DNA of 11,225 nt from Microbacteriaceae bacterium (GCA_025463615.1 JAODAU010000046.1:1-11225), one strand, 5' to 3'. Counted from the first letter of the stretch, positions 1 to 5,885 are shown. Notes: generated by a model not told the origin, from the sequence alone. Translations and numbers: made by a program.

Positions 1-57
1 GTAGTTGGAGTCGACGAGCGTGCCGTCGACATCGAAGAGCACAGCGCGAACGGTCAT
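1..57 (-). CDS. HAD-superfamily hydrolase, N-terminal fragment (cut by window edge)
   Basis: Only the first 19 codons are present, read leftward from an ATG at 57. They encode MTVRAVLFDVDGTLVDSNY, which carries HAD motif I (DxDGTLVDS). Asp9 would be the nucleophile and Asp11 the general acid of a phosphatase or phosphoglucomutase-like hydrolase. A predicted beta strand (VRAVLF) precedes the motif, as usual in the family. No Shine-Dalgarno sequence is visible; a TAGCCT hexamer lies exactly 7 nt before the ATG, suggesting a leaderless mRNA. The gene diverges from the alcohol dehydrogenase. The substrate cannot be inferred because the cap domain lies outside the window. Confidence 0.85.
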   Translation of the reverse strand, partial: MTVRAVLFDVDGTLVDSNY

Positions 58-64
58 GACGACG

Positions 65-70
65 AGGCTA
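65..70 (-). promoter_or_regulatory. Candidate -10 element of the HAD gene (leaderless)
   Basis: On the minus strand TAGCCT is followed by exactly 7 nt and then the ATG at 57. The same TAnnnT-N7-ATG layout precedes three other genes here. No convincing -35 hexamer is seen 16-18 bp upstream, so the call rests on position and pattern only. Confidence 0.4.
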
Positions 71-100
71 GCGGTCACGGCGTCAGGCTTCGCTCCCTTG

Positions 101-123
101 CCAACCCGCGGAAAACGGGTAGG
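101..123. promoter_or_regulatory. Inverted repeat between divergent HAD and alcohol dehydrogenase promoters
   Basis: CCAACCCG (101-108) and CGGGTAGG (116-123) form a dyad with 7 of 8 pairs matched around a 7-nt centre. It sits between the two divergent promoters, about 60-80 bp upstream of the alcohol dehydrogenase start. It could be an operator or a hairpin. There is no T-run, so a terminator is less likely. Its left arm shares CAACCC with the box at 140-148. Confidence 0.35.
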
Positions 124-139
124 CCCACGCCTGCCGCCG

Positions 140-176
140 CGCAACCCCTGCCACCGTGGGATTGCGCGCGTACGGT
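140..176 (+). promoter_or_regulatory. Candidate promoter of alcohol dehydrogenase operon with CGCAACCCC box
   Basis: A -10-like TACGGT (171-176) ends 7 nt before the ATG at 184, so transcription may begin at the start codon. CTGCCA (148-153) is a possible weak -35 with a 17-bp spacer. The box CGCAACCCC (140-148) lies 22 bp upstream of the -10. The stretch 158-178 is nearly identical to the SDR promoter on the other side of the window. Confidence 0.5.
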
Positions 177-183
177 CCGATCC

Positions 184-1359
184 ATGAGAGCCCTTACCTA
201 CCAGGCGAAGCGATCCGTGAGCGTCGAGACCGTGCCCGACCCCATCATCCTCGAGCCGACCGACGCCATCGTGCGCATCACCTCCACGGCCATCTGCGGC
301 TCGGACCTGCACCTCTACGAGCTGTTCGGTCCGTTCCTCGACCGCGGCGACATCCTGGGCCACGAGCCGATGGGCATCGTCGAGGAGATCGGATCGGGCA
401 TCACGAACCTGCAGGTCGGCGACCGGGTGGTCGTGACCTTCAACATCGCCTGCGGCCACTGCTACATGTGCCGGCGCGGCCTCCAGTCGCAGTGCGAGAC
501 GACCCAGGTGCGCGAACAGGGGTCCGGCGCGTCGCTCTTCGGCTACACCAAGCTCTACGGGCAGGTGCCGGGCGGGCAGGCCGAGCTGCTTCGCGTGCCC
601 CTCGCCGACTACAACGCGGTCAAGGTGGGCACCGACCTGCCGGACGAGCGGTATCTCTTTCTCAGCGACATCCTGCCCACCGCGTGGCAGGGCGTGAAGT
701 ACGCCGACGTGCCGGAGGGCGGCACTCTCGCGGTCTTCGGGCTCGGGCCGGTCGGCCAGTTCGTCACCCGCGTGGGCAAGCATCTCGGATACGAGGTGCT
801 CGCGATCGACCCCGTGCCCGAGCGTCGCGCCATGGCGGAGCGCCACGGCATCGAGGTCTACGACCTGACGGATGACGTGGTCGCCGAACTGCGCGACCGC
901 ACCGAAGGCCGCGGCCCCGACTCCGTCGTCGACGCGGTCGGCATGGAGGCGCACGGCGCCGGCTTCACGTCGGTGGCGCAGGCCGCCGTCGGAATGCTGC
1001 CGAAGCCGGTCGCGCGCGCGACGATGGAGAAGGCGGGCCTCGATCGGCTCACCGCGCTGCACCCCGCCCTCGACCTGGTGCGGCGCGGCGGCACGGTCTC
1101 GATCAGCGGCGTCTACGGCGGCGAGGCCGACCCGATGCCCATGAAGTCGATGTTCGACAAGCAGGTCACCCTGCGCATGGGCCAGTGCAACGTGCGCCGC
1201 TGGATCGACGACCTCGTGCCGCTCGTCGAGGACCCGAGCGACCCGCTCGGCGTCACCGACCTGACCACCCACGTGGTCGGCCTGGACGAGGCCCCGCACA
1301 TGTACGAGGTCTTTCAGAAGAAGGAGGACGGCTGCATCAAGGTCGTCCTCAAGCCATAA
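184..1359 (+). CDS. Zinc-dependent medium-chain alcohol dehydrogenase
   Basis: This 391-residue protein is a medium-chain dehydrogenase/reductase of the formaldehyde/threonine dehydrogenase-like group, which oxidises alcohols or aldehyde adducts with NAD(P). The catalytic zinc site is visible as Cys38 (ICGSDLH) and His60-Glu61 (GHEPMG). The structural zinc lobe is Cys90, Cys93, Cys96 and Cys104 (CGHCYMC, then C). The Rossmann glycine motif GLGPVG is at 186-191, and Asp209 closes the second strand, which favours NAD over NADP. The insert around residues 243-285 (VGMEAHG and after) is typical of a subgroup common in actinobacteria. No Shine-Dalgarno is seen; the ATG follows TACGGT by 7 nt, so the mRNA is probably leaderless. 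It is the first gene of a three-gene operon, 26 nt ahead of the next. The substrate is unknown. Confidence 0.93.
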   Translation: MRALTYQAKRSVSVETVPDPIILEPTDAIVRITSTAICGSDLHLYELFGPFLDRGDILGHEPMGIVEEIGSGITNLQVGDRVVVTFNIACGHCYMCRRGLQSQCETTQVREQGSGASLFGYTKLYGQVPGGQAELLRVPLADYNAVKVGTDLPDERYLFLSDILPTAWQGVKYADVPEGGTLAVFGLGPVGQFVTRVGKHLGYEVLAIDPVPERRAMAERHGIEVYDLTDDVVAELRDRTEGRGPDSVVDAVGMEAHGAGFTSVAQAAVGMLPKPVARATMEKAGLDRLTALHPALDLVRRGGTVSISGVYGGEADPMPMKSMFDKQVTLRMGQCNVRRWIDDLVPLVEDPSDPLGVTDLTTHVVGLDEAPHMYEVFQKKEDGCIKVVLKP

Positions 1360-1385
1360 CCCCCAGACACACCGAAAGGAATCCC

Positions 1386-1643
1386 ATGGACCTCGGACCC
1401 CTCGGCAGCTACCGCCTGCCCGCGGCGATCAGGAGCGCATACGGCGTCGAGACCGCGCAGGACCTCGCCGACCAGCTCGGCGTGACCAAGCGCCCCAGCC
1501 TCACGATGTCAGGAGAGGCGGAGGATGCCTACGAGGCCCTGAAGCGCGGCGATCGCTCGCCGGCTCGCACGCTGCTCGTCGAGAAGCTCGGAGTGAGCGA
1601 GGCGAAGGCCGACGAGGCGCTGGCGAAGCTGCCGAAGCTCTGA
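1386..1643 (+). CDS. Small protein of unknown function (85 aa)
   Basis: The ATG at 1386 is preceded by a good Shine-Dalgarno (AAAGGA, 1375-1380) at 5 nt spacing, which fixes the start. The product is 85 residues with no signal peptide, membrane segment or cysteine. Its C-terminal half is rich in Ala, Glu, Lys and Leu and looks helical (EDAYEALKRGDRSPARTLL, then EKLGVSEAKADEALAKL). A middle segment, AQDLADQLGVTKRP, has the spacing of a short helix-turn-helix-like element, but this is weak. It lies between the alcohol dehydrogenase and the alpha/beta hydrolase, 4 nt before the latter, so all three are probably co-transcribed. I do not recognise the family. Confidence 0.8.
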   Translation: MDLGPLGSYRLPAAIRSAYGVETAQDLADQLGVTKRPSLTMSGEAEDAYEALKRGDRSPARTLLVEKLGVSEAKADEALAKLPKL

Positions 1644-1647
1644 GCCC

Positions 1648-2532
1648 GTGTTCGACGGTTTCGTCGAGCGCCGGGTCGAGGTGGGCGACTCGTCGATCTT
1701 CGTGCGGCAGGGCGGCCACGGACCGGCCGTGATGCTGCTGCACGGGCATCCGCGCACCTCCGCGACCTGGTACCGGGTGGCGCCGCTGCTCGTCGGGGCC
1801 GGCTTCACCGTGGTCTGCCCCGACCTGACGGGCTACGGACGCTCCCGGGGGCCGGCCCCCTCACCCGACCATTCGGCGCACTCGAAGCGCCGCGTCTCCT
1901 CGGACATGCTGGCCACCATGCGGGCGCTCGGGCACGAGACGTTCGACCTGGTCGGGCACGATCGCGGAAGCTACGTGGCGTTCCGTCTCGCGATGGACCA
2001 CCCGGATGCGGTGCGTCGCCTCGCCCTGCTCGACTGCATCCCGATCGTCGAGCATCTCGAGCGTGCTGACGACCGGTTCGCCACCCAGTGGTGGCACTGG
2101 TTCTTCTTCGCGCAGCCGGAGAAACCGGAACGCGCCATCCTGGCCGACCCCGACGCCTGGTACACGGGCGCCCCGGAGCCAATGGGAGAGGAGAACTACG
2201 CCGAGTGGCGGAAGGCGATCCACGACCCTGACGTGGTGCGCGCGATGCTCGAGGACTATCGGGCCGGCCTCACTGTCGATCGCGCCGCGGAGGAGGCCGA
2301 CCGGGCGGTTGGCCGGAAGCTCACAATGCCGCTGCTGGTGCTCTGGTCGCTGCGGGACGACCTCGAGCAGCTGTTCCGCGATCCGCTCGCGATCTGGCGG
2401 GCGTGGGCGACCGATGTGCGCGGCCACGGCATCGACTCGACCCACCATGTGGCGGAGCGGGCACCGGCCGAGCTGGCGGCGACCCTCAGCGGGTTTCTAC
2501 GAGACGCGCCGGATCGGCCGGCTCCTCGGTGA
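1648..2532 (+). CDS. Alpha/beta hydrolase, haloacetate dehalogenase-like
   Basis: This 294-residue alpha/beta hydrolase is close to haloacetate/fluoroacetate dehalogenases and related epoxide hydrolases. The GTG start gives an MFDGF beginning, matching that family, and lies 4 nt after the upstream stop. Visible features are the oxyanion-hole motif HGHP (32-35), nucleophile Asp105 in GHDRGS, an acid candidate Asp129 (LLDCIP), His267 near the C-terminus (STHHVAE), and cap-domain His150-Trp151 (WWHWFF), which in dehalogenases bind the leaving halide. Of the two arginines that bind the substrate carboxylate in fluoroacetate dehalogenase, the first is present (Arg106) but the second position is Tyr109. 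It may therefore act on another halo-acid, an epoxide or an ester. It is the last gene of the alcohol dehydrogenase operon, and its 3' end overlaps the opposing DUF7882-type gene. Confidence 0.88.
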   Translation: MFDGFVERRVEVGDSSIFVRQGGHGPAVMLLHGHPRTSATWYRVAPLLVGAGFTVVCPDLTGYGRSRGPAPSPDHSAHSKRRVSSDMLATMRALGHETFDLVGHDRGSYVAFRLAMDHPDAVRRLALLDCIPIVEHLERADDRFATQWWHWFFFAQPEKPERAILADPDAWYTGAPEPMGEENYAEWRKAIHDPDVVRAMLEDYRAGLTVDRAAEEADRAVGRKLTMPLLVLWSLRDDLEQLFRDPLAIWRAWATDVRGHGIDSTHHVAERAPAELAATLSGFLRDAPDRPAPR

Positions 2533-2809
2533 GCATCAGCCCCTGCGCGCTGCTCGCCGCGGCCGTGAGGGACTCGAGCCACTCGCGGTTGATGGGCGGC
2601 ATCCGCGTGGTGTCGTAGCGGTAGATCATGGGGATGTCGGCGTGCATCCACACGGTTGTGCGCCCCACCTCGTCGCCGCGAGCCTCCTCGAAGGAGAACA
2701 CGAAGCTCTCGCCGCGGCGCAGCTTGGCCGTGATCACGAGCTGAAGGTGTGCGAGGGCGCGGTCGTCGAACGTCAGCGTCAATGCCGGTCCGTATACAAG
2801 GGTTCCCAT
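2486..2809 (-). CDS. DUF7882-type conserved small protein
   Basis: The product has 107 residues, beginning MGTLVYG, followed by FDDRALAHLQLVITAKLRRG, then ESFVFSF, TTVWMHADIPMIYRY and MPPINREWLE. This pattern is characteristic of a small family widespread in Microbacteriaceae (DUF7882, sometimes misannotated as ATP-dependent DNA ligase). Its function is unknown; the protein looks soluble. The ATG at 2809 is chosen over an upstream in-frame start because GGAG lies 7 nt before it and family members start with MGTL. It is the third gene of the GAF-ANTAR operon, 67 nt downstream of the second regulator, though it may also have its own promoter in that gap. Its last 47 nt overlap the convergent hydrolase gene. 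The family name is from memory, not a search. Confidence 0.82.
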   Translation of the reverse strand: MGTLVYGPALTLTFDDRALAHLQLVITAKLRRGESFVFSFEEARGDEVGRTTVWMHADIPMIYRYDTTRMPPINREWLESLTAAASSAQGLMLTEEPADPARLVETR

Positions 2810-2816
2810 GCTGCAT

Positions 2817-2820
2817 CTCC
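2817..2820 (-). promoter_or_regulatory. Ribosome binding site of the DUF7882-type gene
   Basis: Minus-strand GGAG lies 7 nt upstream of the ATG at 2809. It decides this start over the in-frame ATG 11 codons earlier. Confidence 0.7.
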
Positions 2821-2844
2821 GTGGTCTGGGGAGTGAAGTCACAT

Positions 2845-2866
2845 AAACGTACGTCGTTTTCGCGAC
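2845..2866 (-). promoter_or_regulatory. Two mutually exclusive small hairpins in the leader of the DUF7882-type gene
   Basis: In the minus-strand RNA, GTCG (2866-2863) can pair with CGAC (2856-2853) around a 6-nt loop, CGAAAA. AAACG (2859-2855) can instead pair with CGTTT (2849-2845) around a 5-nt loop. The two share bases and cannot form together. The upstream genes encode ANTAR RNA-binding proteins, so this could be an attenuator-like switch. However, the 6-nt loop lacks the A1/G4 bases described for ANTAR hexaloops, and the stems are short. Confidence 0.25.
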
Positions 2867-2876
2867 AGAGCCTAAA

Positions 2877-3599
2877 TCAGAGCACGAGTGTCCGCGCGAC
2901 GACCATCTCGGCGACCTGCGCCAGGCCGAGGTTGTGCGAGCGTGCGTGGGACCGGATCACCGCGAACGCGTCGTTCATCGACACGCCCTTCGAGTACGAG
3001 ACGACGCCCTTCGCCTGTTCGATGATCACCCGGCTGGTCAGCGCGCGCTGCAGCTGCTCGGCCACGATCGACGTCTCGCGGATGGCGCGCTCCTGCAGGA
3101 TGCCGATGGTGGCGACGTCCGCGAGGGCCTGCGCCGCCAGCACGTCGCGCCGCTCCGGCTCCCCCACTCGCTCGTTGAAGAGGTTGAGCGTGCCGATGCG
3201 GTTCGTGCGGAGCCGCATCGGGATGGCCAGGGCCGAACCGAACCCCTCGTCGAGGGCGCTCGCGCGGAACTCGCTCCACTCCTCGGGCGAGGTCGAGATG
3301 TCGGGCACCGCGACGGTCTGCCCGGTGGTGAAGCTCTCGATGCAGGGGCCCGCGTGCGCGCTCAGCTGCATGATCTCCACCAGCCGCGACGACTCGCTGG
3401 TGGAGGCGACGAGCTCGAGCTGCCCGTGCTGGTCGGCGAGCAGGATGCCGGCGGCCCGGGCGTCGATGACCTCGGTGCAGGCATCCACCAGCACCTGCAG
3501 CAGGTCGACGACCTGGTAGCCGTCCACCAGCGTGTCCGCCAGCTGGGCGAAGATCTCGAGCAGCCGCTCGTCGCGGCTCGTCTCACTCACCGTCGACAC
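2877..3599 (-). CDS. GAF-ANTAR regulator, second of a tandem pair
   Basis: The product has 240 residues. A GAF sensor domain spans about 12-172, with the signature AGPCIESF (83-90), VAVPDIS and AIPMRL...GTLNLF. It is followed by a C-terminal ANTAR domain at about 182-238 (RVIIEQAKGVVSYSKGVSM, then AFAVIRSHAR and LAQVAEMVVAR). ANTAR domains bind paired hexaloop hairpins in nascent RNA and prevent termination; the GAF domain would sense a small molecule or redox state. There is no membrane segment. The GTG at 3599 lies 17 nt inside the upstream gene. A second in-frame GTG at 3590, 10-11 nt from GAGGA, is an equally plausible start with an 8-nt overlap. The overlap implies translational coupling and similar amounts of both regulators. 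The target RNAs are unknown. Confidence 0.88.
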   Translation of the reverse strand: MSTVSETSRDERLLEIFAQLADTLVDGYQVVDLLQVLVDACTEVIDARAAGILLADQHGQLELVASTSESSRLVEIMQLSAHAGPCIESFTTGQTVAVPDISTSPEEWSEFRASALDEGFGSALAIPMRLRTNRIGTLNLFNERVGEPERRDVLAAQALADVATIGILQERAIRETSIVAEQLQRALTSRVIIEQAKGVVSYSKGVSMNDAFAVIRSHARSHNLGLAQVAEMVVARTLVL

Positions 3600-4284
3600 C
3601 GTCCTCGGTCGAGAAGTCCAGCGTGCGGTCGACGACGCGCTGCGCGACCTCCATCATGGTGAGGCCCGCGGCGAAGGCGTGGCCCTGCAGCACGAGCATG
3701 GCGTCGTCGGCGGAGATGTCGAGCTGGGCCAGCACCATGCCCGTCGCCTGGTGGATGACGCGGCGCGAGAACGCGCCGGACGCGGCACCCCCGCCCTCCT
3801 CCCCCGACCGGGCCATCGCCGCGCGCAGCACCTGCTGCCCCACAGCGGTCGCCAGCACCGTCGCGCGGAGGGTCTGGTCGGTGTCGAGCGTGCCGCGCTC
3901 CGCCGAGTACATGTCGACGGCCCCGATCTGCAGCGGGCCGACCCGGAGCGGCAGGGCGAACACGGAGCTGACGCCCTCCTCGGCGATGGTCGACGCGAAG
4001 CCGGGCCAGCGCGAGCGGGACTCGCGGATGTCGTGGGCGAAGACCGGCGATGCGGTGCGCATCGCGTCCCAGCACGGCCCCTCGCCGAGGTCGAACTGCA
4101 CCTCGTCGAGCCGCGCGGCGAGGGCGTCGCTGGCGGAGATGGTCTCACTGCCGAGCAGCGGGCCGAGCGTGGAGATCGAGGCGCCGGTGACGGCGAAGAG
4201 GTCGACGAAGAAGTCCGGCCACTCGGGCGAGGGCCCGGGGGCGGAGCGCACGCGCTGGAGCGTGTCATCGAACGACTGGAGCAC
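3583..4284 (-). CDS. GAF-ANTAR regulator, first of a tandem pair
   Basis: The product has 233 residues from a GTG at 4284, chosen because GGAAGGA lies 6 nt upstream. A longer in-frame extension to 4320 would place that binding site inside the gene. A GAF domain spans about 18-158, with QFDLGEGPCWDAM (63-75), the signature shared by actinobacterial GAF-ANTAR proteins. A Gly/Ala linker (161-170) leads to an ANTAR domain at about 172-225 (RRVIHQATGMVLAQLDIS, then DDAMLVLQGHAF and MEVAQRVVDR). It is expected to be cytoplasmic and to act as an RNA-binding antiterminator controlled by ligand binding in the GAF domain. Its stop overlaps the start of the second GAF-ANTAR gene. It diverges from the NTF2-like gene across a 44-nt gap. 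The two proteins are diverged paralogues and could form heterodimers, which is inference. Confidence 0.88.
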   Translation of the reverse strand: MLQSFDDTLQRVRSAPGPSPEWPDFFVDLFAVTGASISTLGPLLGSETISASDALAARLDEVQFDLGEGPCWDAMRTASPVFAHDIRESRSRWPGFASTIAEEGVSSVFALPLRVGPLQIGAVDMYSAERGTLDTDQTLRATVLATAVGQQVLRAAMARSGEEGGGAASGAFSRRVIHQATGMVLAQLDISADDAMLVLQGHAFAAGLTMMEVAQRVVDRTLDFSTEDGVDGE

Positions 4285-4290
4285 GGGGCA

Positions 4291-4297
4291 TCCTTCC
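4291..4297 (-). promoter_or_regulatory. Ribosome binding site of the first GAF-ANTAR gene
   Basis: Minus-strand GGAAGGA, 6 nt before the GTG at 4284, is the strongest Shine-Dalgarno in the window. It rules out the longer upstream reading of this gene. Confidence 0.75.
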
Positions 4298-4328
4298 TTC
4301 TTCCCAGAGTAGGCGTACACAGTTCGCT

Positions 4329-4703
4329 ATGGATGACACAGTTCGGGACTGGCTCGACCGATACCTCGTCGCGTGGCACTCGAATGAGCCCGACGACATC
4401 CGGGCGCTGTTCACCGAGGACGCCACCTATGCCGGCGGCCCCTTCGACCCGGAGCCGTGGATCGGTCGCGAAGGGATCGTGACCGGCTGGCTTGACCACC
4501 GCGACGAGGTCGGCGAGTGGGAGTTCGAGGGCTCGCCGCTCGCCTTCGACGGCCGCACCGGGTTCGTCGAAGGGCGAACCGACTACGCCGATGGGCGCGT
4601 GTACGCCAACCTCTGGGTGATCCGGTTCGCCGTCGACGGCCGGGCGGAGTCGTTCGCGGAGTGGTACATGGAGCCCGGACCGGTGCGCGCCGACCAGGTC
4701 TGA
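4329..4703 (+). CDS. NTF2-like / SnoaL-like domain protein
   Basis: The 124-residue single-domain protein has the layout of a SnoaL/NTF2-like fold: an N-terminal helix pair (VRDWLDRYLVAWHSNEPDDI), the typical LFTEDATYAGGPF turn, WIGREGIVTGWLDH, and then beta strands (GWEFEG-like, FVEGRTDY, YANLWVIRFAVDGRAESFAEWYMEP). Proteins of this kind are small-molecule isomerases, cyclases, hydrolases or simple ligand binders, and no catalytic assignment can be made. It is cytoplasmic. No Shine-Dalgarno precedes the ATG. TACACA sits 7 nt upstream, a poor match to the TAnnnT elements of the leaderless genes here. Its stop codon abuts that of the opposing DUF72 gene with no gap (TGATCA, 4701-4706). Confidence 0.85.
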   Translation: MDDTVRDWLDRYLVAWHSNEPDDIRALFTEDATYAGGPFDPEPWIGREGIVTGWLDHRDEVGEWEFEGSPLAFDGRTGFVEGRTDYADGRVYANLWVIRFAVDGRAESFAEWYMEPGPVRADQV

Positions 4704-5426
4704 TCACACGAACGCGCGGAGGGTGCGGGCGTTGCGCACCGCGTTGCCGCCGCCGTCGTTGTTGAAGTACACGTAGACCTCGTGCCCGCTCGAGTCCCAT
4801 TCGCGGATGCGGTCGGCCCACCAGCGCAGGTCGTCGTCCGAGTAGGAACCGGCGTACAGGTGCTCGTCGTCGGGGCCGTGCATCCGCACGTAGACGATGT
4901 CTGAGGTGGCGCGCAGCACGCACGGCAGCCCCGCGCCGCTCATCACGCAGTAGGCCGCGTTGTGCCGCTCGAGCAGGCGGTACACGTCCTCGTTGTCCCA
5001 GGTCGGATGCCGCAGCTCCACCGCCACTCGGATCCACGCGGGCAGCGCGCCCAGGAAGTAGTCCAGCCGCGCGTCATCCCGCTCCATGTCCGGCGGCAGC
5101 TGCACCACAAGCACGGCGCGCCGGTCGCCCAGCTCGTGCCAGCCGGCCTCGATGCGGCGGATCCACTCCTCGGGTTCACGCAGGCGCCGCCCGTGGGTGA
5201 GCCACTGGGGTGCCTTCGCGGAGAGCGCGAAGCCGGGCGGCAGCTTCTCCCGCCAACCGGCGAACGTCTTCGGTGTCGGCCAGCGGTAGAAGCTCGCATT
5301 CAGCTCGACGGTGTCGAACTCCGCGACGTAGACGTCGCGACGCTTCCCGACCGGCAGGCCCTCCGGGTAGAGCACCCCGGCCCAGTGGTCGTAGCTCCAG
5401 CCGGAGGTGCCGATCCGCACCCCCAC
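4704..5426 (-). CDS. DUF72 domain protein
   Basis: The 240-residue protein covers a full DUF72 domain, a TIM-barrel-like family of unknown activity. It shows the characteristic start VRIGTSGWSYDHW, then FDTVELNASFYRWP (37-50), FALSAKAPQWLTH (67-79), LVVQLPPDM (106-114), VAVELRHPTW (134-143), VYVRMHGPD and a C-terminal YVYFNND with Asn near the end. The GTG at 5426 begins one base after the upstream stop; another GTG at 5420 is possible. The reading frame stays open to 5525, but that part is low-complexity and lies over the neighbouring small gene, so it was excluded. The gene is third in an operon with two small acidic proteins. Its promoter carries the CGCAACCCC box. Function is unknown. Confidence 0.88.
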   Translation of the reverse strand: MGVRIGTSGWSYDHWAGVLYPEGLPVGKRRDVYVAEFDTVELNASFYRWPTPKTFAGWREKLPPGFALSAKAPQWLTHGRRLREPEEWIRRIEAGWHELGDRRAVLVVQLPPDMERDDARLDYFLGALPAWIRVAVELRHPTWDNEDVYRLLERHNAAYCVMSGAGLPCVLRATSDIVYVRMHGPDDEHLYAGSYSDDDLRWWADRIREWDSSGHEVYVYFNNDGGGNAVRNARTLRAFV

Positions 5427-5427
5427 G

Positions 5428-5625
5428 TCAGTCGGGCAGGCCGCCGGGCGGCACGTCGGGGTCGTCCGAGACGACCTCGGGCGACTCGGAGGGGTCGACC
5501 GGGGCGTTGGGCGCGTCATCCTCACCGGGTGCGGGCAGGTCGGTCGATGGGGTCGTCGGCTCGGGCACCTGGTCGGGGCTCACCGGCTCGTCGGACGGGT
5601 GGCGAAGCTCGCCCTCGCCGCTCAT
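5428..5625 (-). CDS. Acidic proline-rich disordered small protein (65 aa)
   Basis: The ATG at 5625 overlaps the stop of the upstream small gene as ATGA (5622-5625), and the stop lies one base before the DUF72 start, so all three are probably translationally coupled. The product is dominated by Pro, Asp, Glu, Ser and Thr (for example SPDQVPEPTTPSTDLP and VDPSESPEVVSDDPDVPPGG). It has no Cys, aromatic core or membrane segment and is predicted to be intrinsically disordered. Its composition resembles the 60-residue protein just upstream, which may be a distant paralogue. I do not recognise a family. Gene structure is supported mainly by the tight overlaps on both sides and codon-like GC usage. 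Confidence 0.62.
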   Translation of the reverse strand: MSGEGELRHPSDEPVSPDQVPEPTTPSTDLPAPGEDDAPNAPVDPSESPEVVSDDPDVPPGGLPD

Positions 5626-5804
5626 CGGCGGGCGCCCTCGGGCTCGGCGAGCACGGCATCCCACACGGTCTCGCCGTGCCGGCCCGAGGGGTTCTCCTTG
5701 GGCGTGCCGTTGGGGTCCTCGGTGGTCTCCGGGTCATCCGGGTTGACCGACGGGGCCTCGGTCTCGGGGTCGCGCGGTGCCTGCAGGGGGTCGGTGTCGC
5801 TCAT
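5622..5804 (-). CDS. Acidic disordered small protein (60 aa)
   Basis: The ATG at 5804 has AGGA (5809-5812) 4 nt upstream, supporting the start. The 60-residue product is rich in Asp, Pro and Glu (DPETEAPSVNPDDPETTEDP) with a central NGTPKENPSG. It ends in a possible short helix, GETVWDAVLAEPEG, with the only Trp. It looks intrinsically disordered and soluble. It is the first gene of an operon with the 65-residue protein (ATGA overlap) and the DUF72 gene. Upstream lie a TACCGT -10 candidate and the CGCAACCCC box, with a roughly 20-nt leader, so unlike its neighbours it has a conventional 5' UTR. Function is unknown. Similar Asp/Pro-rich short proteins are common in Microbacteriaceae, from memory. 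Confidence 0.65.
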   Translation of the reverse strand: MSDTDPLQAPRDPETEAPSVNPDDPETTEDPNGTPKENPSGRHGETVWDAVLAEPEGARR

Positions 5805-5832
5805 GTGGTCCTCGTTTCGTGTGGAGACGCCG

Positions 5833-5870
5833 ACGGTAGGCGCGAAGTGAACATCGAGAAAGGGGTTGCG
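5833..5870 (-). promoter_or_regulatory. Candidate promoter of the small-protein/DUF72 operon with CGCAACCCC box
   Basis: On the minus strand CGCAACCCC (5870-5862) lies 23 bp upstream of TACCGT (5838-5833), matching the spacing before the alcohol dehydrogenase and SDR genes. TTTCTC (5861-5856) is a weak -35 candidate with a 17-bp spacer. The box lies between this promoter and the divergent transketolase promoter. Confidence 0.45.
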
Positions 5871-5885
5871 TTCCGGCGATCGAGG

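Noticed and set aside
117..122. GGGTAG as a SigB/SigF-type -10 element for the alcohol dehydrogenase
   Set aside because: No GTTT-like -35 lies at the right distance, and it is half of the inverted repeat at 101-123. TACGGT at 171-176 fits the start better.
156..875. A 239-codon frame overlapping the alcohol dehydrogenase
   Set aside because: Arg/His/Gly-rich shadow of the dehydrogenase in another frame, without motifs.
1648..2532. Naming the hydrolase a fluoroacetate dehalogenase
   Set aside because: The second carboxylate-binding arginine is replaced by Tyr109, so the substrate cannot be stated.
5427..5525. A longer N-terminus for the DUF72 protein starting at 5525
   Set aside because: The extra 33 residues are Pro/Arg/Thr-rich, lie over the end of the small acidic gene in another frame, and precede the normal DUF72 start (VRIGTSGW).
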